The notes beneath the pieces are model-generated. The model had not been told where the DNA came from and did no database searches. It was given only the letters and a program-made list of their open reading frames with translations. Of a stretch of DNA of 64,000 nucleotides, positions 11,305 through 24,400 are shown one piece after another. The position numbers were made by a program, and so were the translations under genes. The stretch is taken from contig NC_067197.1 of NCBI RefSeq assembly GCF_000699445.3, positions 35,137,809-35,201,808 on the forward strand, read 5' to 3'. The number at the start of each line of letters is the position of its first letter. Position 1 is the first letter of the stretch. The DNA is from Schistosoma haematobium (lineage: Eukaryota; Platyhelminthes; Trematoda; Strigeidida; Schistosomatidae).

Positions 11305-13125
11305 GTAAGCAATCTTTTTTAAGTACATACGGTTAGATAATCATCAAAGTTTTATTTACTGAAAAAAACTAGATACGAATGTCAAAAATTCGGTGTGTTA
11401 CCTTGACTATCATCATATCCTTAATGAATATAACAAATACAAATCATAATATTGCAAAATGATAAGAATTTGCCAAAATTCCCAAATTCTAATTTTCGTA
11501 CAAATGAAATTTACTAATTTCCATTAAGTTGATAAGAAAACTAATGAATTAGATAAGTGAAGATATATAAGGACTACTAGTACATTTTGCTGATAAGTGT
11601 CAAATAGTGAAGACCACAGTTCATGGTCTCTCCAGTTGACTACCTTCACTTTCTTACTTTTACTTATGCATGTTGCCCCCCCCCATGGAGGAGCATGGAC
11701 AGCCCACCAGCACTCTCCATCCAACCCTGTCCTGAGCAATCCTTTGTAAATGTTTCTAGTTGATATTCTTCCTTTTCATATCTGCTTCCATTTCTCGATG
11801 TACTGTGTTATCCTGCCTTCTTCTTTTCCGCTACCCTTCAGGAATTCCAAGTTGGGGCTTGCCTCATAACTACCTCGAACCACTGAACAAATATCAAGTG
11901 CATTAAAATGCTCTTATGTCTGTATATTCTTGTATTTCCCTTTTATAGATAAAAGTAATAATTGGAATATTGTTCATAATTCTGTTACAATAACTGATAT
12001 CTTTTCTAGTAATGCGATTGTGCTTTTAATAAAGTTAGGCTGTGCTCTGAACCTCACTACATGGTAATAGTCCGCATAAATAAAGCACATTTTTCATCTT
12101 GTGGGAATTGACATCTGTCGTTGAGCGACTCGTTATCATTGACTATTCATGTAACAACTGGTGATCTTTAGAACTGAAATTTTTATATTATTGTATCGCC
12201 ATATCTCATCATCTGATACTTTATGCTGACTGGATTCTCTCAGTCAACAAAATCTTTACAGATTCCGTCAGCACAAAACTATCACCAGTATAGGGTTGCG
12301 GAGATTATTAAGTTTTCGATTGAGGTCATGAACCAAATGATGTTAGACAACCATTGAAAACCTCGAAGCACTGGATGGTCGTTTTATCCTACTGTAGGAC
12401 TCCTCAACAGTGTGTACCCATGATCCCGCTCGCGGGATTCGAATACGGGACCTATCAGTCTTGTCCGTGAGCACTTAACCTTTAGATCACTGAGCCGGTA
12501 TCCAACGGTGTTAATGTCTAACCTCAACCAATTCACGAACTTGCGCGACCATCTTCCATTGCACTGAGGTCGATACCTGATTTTAATCAATAATATAGAT
12601 CAAGGAAAACATTTTTATATCTCTTATGAGTGTTAATAAAATTTATTGTTAATTGTTTATTTTAGATTTCGTGTTAATATTTCATTTTATGATGGTGAAA
12701 GAAATTTTCGTCTACTTAATTATATTACTAATCCTGAATGGAATTTATTAAATTCAAGTGCTGTATTCACAGAAATCTCTTATCCTTGTTGTCCAGAAAA
12801 ATATCCTGATATAACATTTCATGTATGGATTAAAAGAAAATCTGCATTTTATACATATATCTTAATAATACCAAGTATTTTATTATCATCGCTTACATCA
12901 GTAATTTTTTGGCTTCCACCACATTCACCGGCAAAAATTGTTTTAGGTAAGTGAAAACTTCTATATTGAACAGAATCATTTTATTTAAATAAACTAACTA
13001 TTTGAAATTAGTTAACAGAATAATAACCTGAGTGTTTTATTTGTCAAGTTGGACAAAACACACTAGCGGGATTTTATTGCTTATTACTACTAGAATGTCA
13101 TCATTTGCAAAAATAATGATATACA

Positions 13126-13186
<61 letters not shown>

Positions 13187-13187
13187 C

Positions 13188-13285
<98 letters not shown>

Positions 13286-16200
13286 GCCTGTTACTCCTCG
13301 TGAAGGAGCATAGGCTGCTCACCACCATTCTCCATCCAACCCTGTCCTGGGCAATCCTTTCTAGCTCCTTCCAGTTCCTATTGATCCTCTTCATATCTGC
13401 TTCTATTTCCCGACGTACTGTGTTCTTTGGCCTTCCACTTTTCCGCTTCCCTTCAGGATTCCATGTTAGGGCTTGTCTCGTGATGCAGTTTGATGATTTG
13501 CGTAATGTATTTCCTATCCATTTCCATCGTCTTTTTCTAATTTACTCTTCAGCTCGAAGCTGGTTTGTTCTCTCCCAGAGAAGGCTGTTGCTGATGGTAT
13601 CCGGCCGATGGACGTTAAGTATCTTGCATAGACAACTATTTATAAATACACTAATTACTGTTACATAAATTATTAGCTTTCATTAAAATTATACCGAAAA
13701 TAAGTAGGCTATTCAATTAATTGGTTGTAGTATAATTGTGCACTGTTCTTGGTTTTCTTAGGAAACATTGATTCCATACAGCTAGCTGTATAACAATATC
13801 TTAGTTTCATACTCACAACTAACTATTAGTATCGACCTCGAGAGTGTTGATTTTTACAAAGATAAATTACAAAGGGTTTTATCTATACGATTGTATTTCG
13901 TATTTACATCTAGTAATATAAAAAAATAATCATAATCATAAGCTTAGAGGTATTTCGATTAAACATTGACAGTTCTCTTTGCAGTTATTCTGTTCAAATG
14001 TTTCCAACACAATAAATTCGTATTATACTATCATAGTTAAGCTAAAATCAACACTATAAATTACTGATTGTATAAATAGTAGAAGGTGAGACAATAATTT
14101 ATGGACGACCTCTGAGTGACACCAAAGTGACTTTGAGAGTATCTACCTATTTAATATGGCTAAATGAAGGGTATAAAGCAGTCTGAAAAATAAAGACAAT
14201 GACTTGTAGTTGATGGTAAGGGTTAGGAATCAGATTTATGGTTTTCATCACGAACTGACATCAGCTAAAATGCCAAAACGCCATTTGAACAAATGGGTAA
14301 ATGAATTTCGCGCAAAAATCCAAGACCTGTTATCCTAAATCTGAATGGTTCGTCCATAAATTATAGTCTTGCCATAGTAGAATAAAAATAATTCAAAAAA
14401 TGTCTTGAAACCAAGTAACACAGTTATTTGTATGATAATTCTTTTTCTGATCTCTGTTGAAATACGATGTAAAAACTTTTGTCAGTGTTCCACTGTTAAA
14501 ATTGAAAACTTATATCTAGTTATAGGTATCATTTCCATGGTTTGACTTGATAATTTCGAATACATTAAGTAATGGATAGATTGTTATAAATAACTTCATA
14601 TATTTGTAATATCTCAATAAGTAGAGGAATTAGATTTTCTGACGTTTCGTCACTCAGTGTAAGTCACTTGTTCAGAGAATAAATAACCAAATCAAAATTA
14701 ATCCAAGTTTAAATAGCACAAAGGGACAACGCAAGAATATTATCTACGATCAATCAGACCTGTTTTTTGCGTTGTTCCTTTGTACTATTGAGCTGTTTGG
14801 GTCATTACTGACATTCTGTAAGAACAAAATATTTAAACTGACAGATTACTGATAAGTAAAAAATGGCATAGGTATCATTACTAAGGTTTGACTTGATAAT
14901 TTCGAATAAATTGAGTATTGGGTAGATTGTTTCCAAAAGTGGTTTAACATCAATTGGTCCATAATCTCTTTCAAAAACTTAATAATCTCCACAACCCCTA
15001 TACTAGTAATTAACATGTGCTCACTAGTGACTAGCTTTGTGAGGGAATTCTCGGAGTTCTAGTGAAAAGCCGTGACCAGTGGAGCTAATCCATGTCGGGT
15101 AGAGACAAGTATCTACCTCAGTACAATGGAAGATGGTCGTGCAATTTCGCGGATTGGTTGACGTTAGACACTATCACCATTATATCTGATTGTTGGATTT
15201 CATTCTAATAAATCATAATAGTGTTTTATAGCCATTGAATCATTGATCTAAATCTTGTTATATTAATTATCGGACAAAAAAAACAATGTAATATCATTAT
15301 TCTTTAAAAACAATTTTCCCGCATATGAACAAAAACTTTTTGATAATGAATTAGGTTTTTCGTTAACGGAAATTGAGATCAACTAGATATAACCATAATA
15401 AACATGATTTCTTAAATGTGTACAAATATCAGATATAAGTTACAAACAGAAAATTATTATCTTTATTCTATAGAACAAATTTTTCAGATACTCTAGATTT
15501 ATGTTTTGAGTAATTGAATACGAGAATATGTTAGTGTTTTTTTTTGTTGATCATTGTTATTATATCAAGCTATAAACATGAAGTTGTTTCTTATGATGGT
15601 TCATTATTTTGACGTCAGCTAGATCGAGTGGTGTCGACTGGTTCACGACTTTAGTGGCTCGAGATCTGACTCCAAGTAGATGTTTCGTTAATTTCTATTG
15701 AAATATATATATCGTCAATCCTCGTATATAATCATCGACTTAAATTGCGTCAGTGAATCACGGAATTAAATAAGTTGAATAAGAGAATGAACTTTGAATA
15801 CATATACTTCATACAATCGTTGATAGGAAAGCGATGCACAATGGAGAAGGCGAGTGAGCTAACTAGATTCAACCAAGTGTGAATCGATATTTATGGTCAG
15901 ATTAAAATAAGTTACAGATATATGATAAGATAGGAAATGAACTCATATAAAAACAGCAAAGGTTGACAAGCGAATAATTAACAAGGTCAAAATGTAGCTT
16001 GAAGAGGATGTATAACCTGGTTTGTACAAAAGCTATGTGGGCTCGATATAGAACCAGTCACTGCAATTCAAAATAGTTGATACGAAATAAATAAATGAAT
16101 TTATTATGACTGTTAATTACTATTTATCTATTGACTCAAGTGTAAACTGTTGTTAAAGGATTTGTATTTTATACCCGTATAACATATACGAGATGATTTT

Positions 16201-18354
16201 GTAATAAAAAGCTCTATACTAGGAAGAATATCAGTTTCTTTAACACTACAGATATATCTTGCTAACGAGTGGCAATTAACACCAAGGTATCCTGCTAACT
16301 ACCTCCAACCACTCTAGATTTATAGAATTGAGATAATCAACTATGAACACATCGATAATATACATATATGTATCACACTGATGCTTCAATGTGAATACTA
16401 CATACTGGTTTGTTGTAAATTTTCTGGAATAAAAATGCAACTGTAGTTATGGGATTTAACGTGAACAGATGATATGGCAGTATAGTTTTATTAACTGTTC
16501 AAGTTATACTAATTAGCTTCATATCAAGAACTATTCAACTAACTTTATCGAAAAAAAATTTAGGGATTATATGTAACAGTTTTCAAAATCTTTATTAACT
16601 AACAACAAACTTGACGAGTAATATGCCACTCTTTGTGCTGCATTCATGAGAGCAAATAATGGAATATTTTGAACGCCAATATTATAAGAGTCAAATCAAC
16701 ACTTAGCTCGCATTGGCTAGAAAAAGAGACCTCATTTATTTGTTATTTTCATGTTTAATGGATGAGATGGAACTCATTTTAAAACCAGTTACGATAACCT
16801 ATTATTATTGTACATATTCGACACAATCAATATTCCAACACTGTAATTTTAAAAAAATTATAATCTAGAATACTTAACTTGTTTTCCGAGAAACCTTTTG
16901 AGTAATACTGCTCGAAGATTTTATATTTCTGACCTCAGGTAACGGAAGAAATCGTTGTTAAGATAAGTAATTCTCTATAAAGAATAGACTAAAAAACATC
17001 TAGGGGCTAAGATTGGCATGAATTTTCCGACATTTCAACAGGAAATTAAAACTTGAGTACTCAGTCATGTTCTTAGTGGAATACTTTTTCTCTGATGATA
17101 CTGACTGTGAATATTGTCATGTCAAAAACCTATTGCATTAAGTAAACCAACCACTGGATTCCGGCTCAGTTGTCTGAAATGAATTATGCTGAAAACAAGA
17201 GCCGAAGTTTTTGGTTTAGTGCAGAATTAACTTGTGAGTGAACAATGTTGCATAGTACTAAATTAAGAAGTGAAACCTACCACGTTCAATTCTGTTATCA
17301 ACGGTTTCTCAGCCAATATCAGTTTTTAGTATGAACTATCTTCAGGTTATACAATATCATAACATATCCAAAAAAGGAAGAAAGTGAAATCTTCACGGTT
17401 AACCCACCAAGTTTAGAAAACACAAAAAACTCAAAAGTTAAGTAATCCATTCAATTAATGTACTTTACAATTTGAGCATTATCCACCTTATTTCATTTTA
17501 CTTTTATGAGTCAACAAACTTCATTGACATTCCCCTATATGGAGCCATCATTTGTATTGGAATATCGTGTTTTCTAAAACGTTTTACGTATTATTTTACT
17601 ACACACAATATCAGTTGTACCTTTCATTTATAGCTCATTATCATTACTGTGAATCGTCATTTTCTAAAGTTTTATACTTTATAGATATTATTATCCATTC
17701 TCAGTTTAGCAAACGTTAACAAATGTTACGGGGTTGAGAGAAACCAATAGAAAACCCTAAACCTAGGTTTCATTCTAGTTGACCTTCGTCAGAAAATCGT
17801 ATTCGTGATCTCGAGGGAACTGATGTTCCCTTTGAGATTCGGACGCAAATCGCCTTCCTTCATAATCTGAGATGGTATTGATCATTGAATGGCGACCAGT
17901 GTTATGCAGTGATCACTACACAGTGATCAATCAATTGTGAACATTCAAAGAATCCGAATACGTGTACAACTTGATTCCACAACCATAAATTAACATTATT
18001 TATTTATTACAACGTATGGGAGAATATAAATATTATTGGAAACGAATTCTTTTATGAAACCACTATTGCATATGTCATAGTGACATAACTTGATAATTAA
18101 TTCTTCACTATAAAACAACATTCATCATTTAACATAATGCATATTGTTGTGTAACATCAGCAATAATTTTCTTCTTCAAATTATTGAACTTATTTTTGAT
18201 GAAAATATCACATTACACTTTCTTCAGGTAATCCATATACATAAAAGTAGTTTAGTGTTTTCAACAGTTTAACCTAACTTCTGTTTAATTGCCTTTTTGT
18301 TATTTCAGTTACTATTATTACTACTACCGCTACTACTACTACTACTACTACTAC

Positions 18355-18405
<51 letters not shown>

Positions 18406-21400
18406 ATGTCACTTTCCTTCATCAAGAAACTTAATATATTTTTGTATTGTTACTAGGTGTTATCAAAATGATAGACGACACAATTGTAGATTAAATGTGA
18501 AAGTATTTCATGATGTTGCTTGTTTTCTTTTTTATTTGGAATTGATTAATTTGGTTATGAATCTGTTACTGTTATTTTGAATTAAATTATCAGTGACTAC
18601 TTATAATAGAAGTTAAGATTCAAATAAGTGAATTTAACACTTAAAGGGAAAATTTTTAAAGTATTTACATTTAATAAAAGTTAATATGTTTTATTTAGTC
18701 TAAAATGAAGAAATGAAACAGAATTTCTACATTGAAGGTTTAAAATTATTATCCTCGACGTGAAGTTGGGATATTTTTTTAGTTTGATTGTATGGATAGA
18801 CTATACTGAGTCACTCTAATGTATCATATGCATTTGCAAATGTGTTCCTAGAATTCTAGTGATATGCAACTAATTAAAATTCGATATTAAAACTAACTGA
18901 AAATTGAAACCTAAAAGAGAAATTTTCAAAGATTTATTTATGTTAAATAAATTCATTGGAAATACACATAAAATCGATTTTCTTAGTTGGTGGAGGAGAT
19001 TTGTAGCTCAAGTGGATGATCTTGGTGGAGTTTTGTTTACTGAGCTGAGCGGTTTGGTTGTGATGCTTTCATAGTTATTCTAAACAAAATCCTACCTGAA
19101 TTTTTTGCTAATGATTTCGTCCAGAATAACGATGAAAGTTCCAAGACTAAACCATCCAGCTCAGAGAACAAAACTCTACCAAGACTTTTTAAAGTTAAAG
19201 CTAAACCTACTGTACCACAGTTAAAGAAGAAAGTATTTGTCAAAGATTTTTTTCAAAGTTCAATAATTAAGTTAGTTAATCTGTTTTTTGTTAAATCAGA
19301 AGAAACTCCAGTCAGTGATTCACTTGATGTAGTTAAGACACGTTCTCATTCACATCTACTTACAAAGAACTGATAAGACTTTAAATACATATATTCAGTT
19401 TATCTCTTTTATTGTCTTATACCTAGGCAAATACTATCAAATCACAAGTCTAAAAAACATACATACTACTCAGTTCAATAAATTTTATGACGTTCCGAAA
19501 ACTGCCTCTAACATAACACGTAAACCACAAATGAACAGAATTTATCAGTTACAGTATGAAGTGTATCCAGTAAACTAAGTTAAACTCTATCATACCACCC
19601 CTTTGTACACCATTTGTTACCTTTAATTAGTTAACAGTAAGTATTTTATGGCTTAAATTTCGTATTCATGGAAATTCACCAAATAGAATCATTTTCTTTT
19701 CTGAAGAAACCTGTAATCCCCTGTAAAATTGATAAACGAATAATAAATTATTCTACCTGCAATTATCAATTGTGCTGTCATTATTACACAATTAATTTTT
19801 ATCGTCTTTTCACTGACTTGAATTTTAATATGAATGTTATTTTCCCTCTGTTTAACCCGTAGATTTCAATGTGTCTATTGATTATTGGGTGACGTAATTC
19901 CTAAACTCTTAAAAACTGTTTAGCTATTCGTACTATCTCTGTTCAATATTTCAACATTTTCTCAGTTGAACTTTTATTACCCACCATCCATCCATCCACC
20001 CACCCACCTCAGTTGTCTAAATACATGTTTGTAGGCCAATATATCTTATGTATTTATTCTTTCTTTTCTTTGTTGATTCTTTTACTTTGATGAGCCTCAA
20101 AAAACAAAAAGAAATACCTAGAACCAAAGACAAGTTTTTAACATATCTGTATATATATAATCAATTATCATAGTTGTTTGTTGATTAAAAAGCAATATTC
20201 TTCTTTTACATTGAATTGAAGAATGAAGAAGTTCAAATGTTAGATTAGAGAATATATATCAACATAAATTGAAAGAGAAATGAAACAAAAGAGAACTAAA
20301 TAAGAAAAAAATTCCACAGTGTTAAAGAGAGAGAGAGAAAGAGAAAGAAAGAAAAGAAGGCAAGCAAAGACAATGTAATATTGAACTTGTTGAAATGCAT
20401 AATTGAATGGATGTTATCATTTCTTCTATTCAATGAGATAATCTCATTTCTCTGTGTTTGATGATTTCTTATCCACTCACTCTTTATCACTCTCACTCTC
20501 TTTTTCTTTCACTCTTTAATTTGCTGAGCTTTTCATTTCGATAATCTTCAATCAAATTTATAATGTGCTTTGCATTCTTGCTGATTTTTCATATTCCTGA
20601 TTTATAACAGAATGAAATTATATATATATATATATATATATCCAAATGATAAATATTTATGACCCGAAATGACCGTTGTTTCCGACATTTTGAAAACGAC
20701 AAAAAAATATCCATCATTATTTTATGTAGACATCATTATTTTTTCTTTGCTAAGCATCAATTAACTATATGTTTTCGATTATTTTAAGATTATGATATTT
20801 CATTGTTCTTAATCTAATGAAATAAATAATGAACTATTAATTATTATGGATACATTTTCGTATTTTTAATTGTAGAATATTTAAAAAAAAATTCGCAGAA
20901 AATATCATTCATTTTTTATTAGTTCGGCTAGTCTATTGAAATAATCACCAAATGCCCTTGTATGCCAGGGAGTGGAGAGAGTTCGCTCTCCCTCTCGAAA
21001 TGCTCTCATATGGCCACGTGCATATAACCACTGCATTCTCGTGGCGGGATCGTTGTTTACGAAATTGAGAAAACAAAAGGCGAATGCCTGGCACTTTAAT
21101 CGGGTTGGTGGACACGGAGCGTCCATCTAGAGGAGTTGGAAAACCCTGATTCCAAACCAATAATGTGCATGGTCTCCAGAATTCTAAGGAAACAATTGAC
21201 GTATGAACCAATTGTTGATCACTGTCTACCATGAGACTGCATCTCCCTACGTTACTTCATTGCTTTATGGATTAGACCTTTATGTCAAATTATGTTTTCC
21301 GGCTTCATTTATATGAACATTAATATTATAAGCAGAGATGGATAGTGACTAGCAGTGGAATCCAGGACGCGCGTTTCGCCCTGTTTGGGACTCGTCGGCT

Positions 21401-24400
21401 GGATGTACCTGCATCTCAGAGTTGATGTTCACTCTGGGACTCGAACCCAGTACCATTCGCTCCAAACGCCATTGCGTTATCCACTCAGCTACTGAGTCCT
21501 GATAGCCACTTGCTTGTGTGATGGCATGAAGTTTAATTCACTTGGTATTGTTTTACTTGAATCTTCCCATTGATGTTTTAGGACTGAAATTGATCAGTCT
21601 CTTATTGGCATATGTGCATACTGTGTGTATGCCTCGATATTGCCTTAATTTACGAGCATTATAAGCAAAGATGAATAGTGGCTAGCAGTGGAATCCAGGA
21701 CGCGCGTTTCGCCCTGTTTGGGACTCGTCAGCTGGATGTAACTGCATCTCAGAGTTGATGATCAATTTCAGTCCTAAAACATCAATGGGAAGATTCAAGT
21801 AAAACAATATCAAGTGAATTAATATTATAGTTATGAATATCTTCAATAATTAAATAAACTCTCTTTATATTAGATATATTATTTAATTAAAGTACATTTA
21901 TTCATTGTTCAATTTCGACAGATGTAGGTGTTTCGTTTTCTTTCATTTTCAAAACTTTTAATTTATTACAGCAATGAATGTATTTGTTGCGTTTCTTCTA
22001 CTTCATCTCTTATTGGAAGATACAACTCCAGCAGCTGCAAGTAACTTCCCACTACTTGGTAAGTGAATAAAAACAGACTATATATATATATATATCTTTA
22101 TGTCATTCTTTAAAAATCCATTGTCCGTCATATTACATACTCATATTACTTATACTTGAAAATGACAAATCATAACAATTTCCATGACTAGGAAAACTGG
22201 TGTAAGTTAAGACCTATTGACTACGAAATGCACCTGACGATTCTTGTTGAAAATACAATCATTTATTTATCATTTGTACATCCATTTTGATTATCATTTA
22301 GAAAAATGTTTAAAATCATAACAGATCATATGCTGAATGTCATGCTGAACATAGTCTACGTTCATTTAATACAGGAATATCGTATCTTGAAAAAAAACAT
22401 TACACTAAAATAAATACCACTTACCTGCACTTGTTACCGCTCATTGATTATAGACAGTTGACCAGCAATCTCCAACTTACTCTGTCCTGGGCTCTACTTT
22501 CCAGTTGTTGCCAGGTTCTACTAATTACTTTAACTTCTACCTCAAATTCCTGGTACAGTGTGGTTTTTTTGACTGTCCCTATTTCTGTTGCCCTAAGGAT
22601 TCGAAATTGCAGTACACCTTTTGATCCAATTTGATTATTTACACAGTGTTTGTCCTCTACCTCACATTGCAAATAAAACAAATATTATACTAAGTAATCT
22701 TCATATTGAATTAAAAACGAAAACAACGTTGACCAAAAGTCCCAATGAATAAAATATTTAGTTTTGCCTCTTTTATCCTGTCATATCAGTTATCATTATA
22801 ATATTGACAACAAGCAACTCATCCAGTTAAACTACATAATTTGTTGAGAAAATTCTATCTTAACAATTTAACGGAATAACCGAGGACACACTTAAACGTT
22901 TTATATTTATTGTCTGTCATATTCTGAATTTAAATGGTAGTAGTTTAACAAGTAGTATATGTAGGTTACCTCAAAGCCAACTGCCCAAACAACCATTTTA
23001 AGTAGGATGAGAATAGATATTTACCTTTGAGAAACTAAAAATTCTAATAAGTAGATAAGGATAAGGTCCGAAAATTTTACGATCATTATAATAATAACAG
23101 TTATACGCTATTCGAAAAAGTATATTCTTGATGTTAGTATTTTTTTACTTGCAAACTAATAATTCAGTTGCTTTACTGTGTTATTGTAATGAGCGAAGAC
23201 TGGGATGTGGTAAACAAGTTTATTGTGCCAAACCAAATCATATACTGCATTTGTTGAATATGAAGACAATACATTGAATAAAACCATTTGCACATCTTCT
23301 TTGAGTTGTCTCTTACAGATTCAATCGTTCCTCCTTTCCTGTTGCTATTTGGGCAGCTTTTATTTTTATTTATCTTCTAATGTTTTTCTTCTGTTAGTAA
23401 TAATCCTACTTCTAATTCCCGATACATACTACTTATGCCTATCCGTATAACTAGCATACAACACACTATCTGTATTTAAACGCCACTCAACAATGTTTCT
23501 TTCGAAACTGATGGCAATGATATTTGATAGTGAGCGGAGTGCATCTTTAAAATATGCTATAAGATAGAAAAGATTTCCATAATATAACTTACCAACTTGT
23601 TTATTGAATCTATCCTTTTTGTCAGCTGATCAGTTGACTCGATTAATGTGAAAATCCAAATATTCCTTTAGAGCTAGCATTTATTTACAGTTTTTCAGTC
23701 TTCCCCTTGTCAAAAGTATTCTTCTTCTTGATAAAGGAGTTTTATCAGATTCCATCCTATAACCCTCTATCTTTAATCAGTTTTCTTTCATAATCACAAT
23801 GCAATAATATATTATTTTCCTTTGGAACTAAAATTATCTTATATATACTCTTTACAAAACTAGATAAGACAGGAACAACAAGAATTCCATAATGACTTGA
23901 ATCAGTTTATTTCTCCTGGTTCCTTATCAGATATTGACATTTTTTTAATTACATTGAGTAATACGATTAATGATAAGAGTTTAAAATACCTTAGTAAAGT
24001 CGGGTTGATTATTTGGAATAGAACCGAAAGTCATAATAAGATGTATAAAATACAGAATTTGTGATTAGAGAACAAAGCTTACGGAGTATAACTCTACATT
24101 ACTATTATTTTCAACGCTCCAATCTCATATATGTTTAATCATATTATTTTGTATTCTAATCCAATTATTATGATTCTGTTTCGTTTCGAATTTTTCATCT
24201 TAGCATCATTAACCGTATTGCTATCAAACCTTAGTTGATTCATAAATAAAGTAAAAATATCAATAATCAGTTAACAACAGAATGACTTACTTACTTGTTT
24301 ACTTACGCCTGTTACCCTCAATGGAGCATAGGCCGCCGACCAGCATTCTCCAACCCACTCTCGTCTGGGCCTTCCTTTCTATCCAACTTTTGTTCATTTT

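Larger units (their letters stand above)
21325..21830 (-). repeat. Tandem Sm-alpha-like hammerhead SINE units
   Basis: On the minus strand there are two successive units. The second (lower coordinates) is complete: a head, a tRNA-like part with A box (about 21,495-21,480) and B box GGTTCGAGTCC (about 21,449-21,439), then the hammerhead. The first unit lacks the tRNA-like part: its head passes straight from 'GATCA' to the block before the hammerhead. The two predicted ribozyme cleavage sites (between 21,698/21,699 and between 21,365/21,366) are 333 bp apart, close to the known monomer length of the schistosome hammerhead satellite. Confidence 0.85.

Noticed and set aside
13117..13288. Telomere-like DNA
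   Set aside because: The unit is CTTA, not the TTAGGG telomere repeat, and it abuts an RTE 3' end.
13032..13313. A 93-codon ORF rich in Leu-Thr-Tyr repeats
   Set aside because: It is translation of the (CTTA)n microsatellite.
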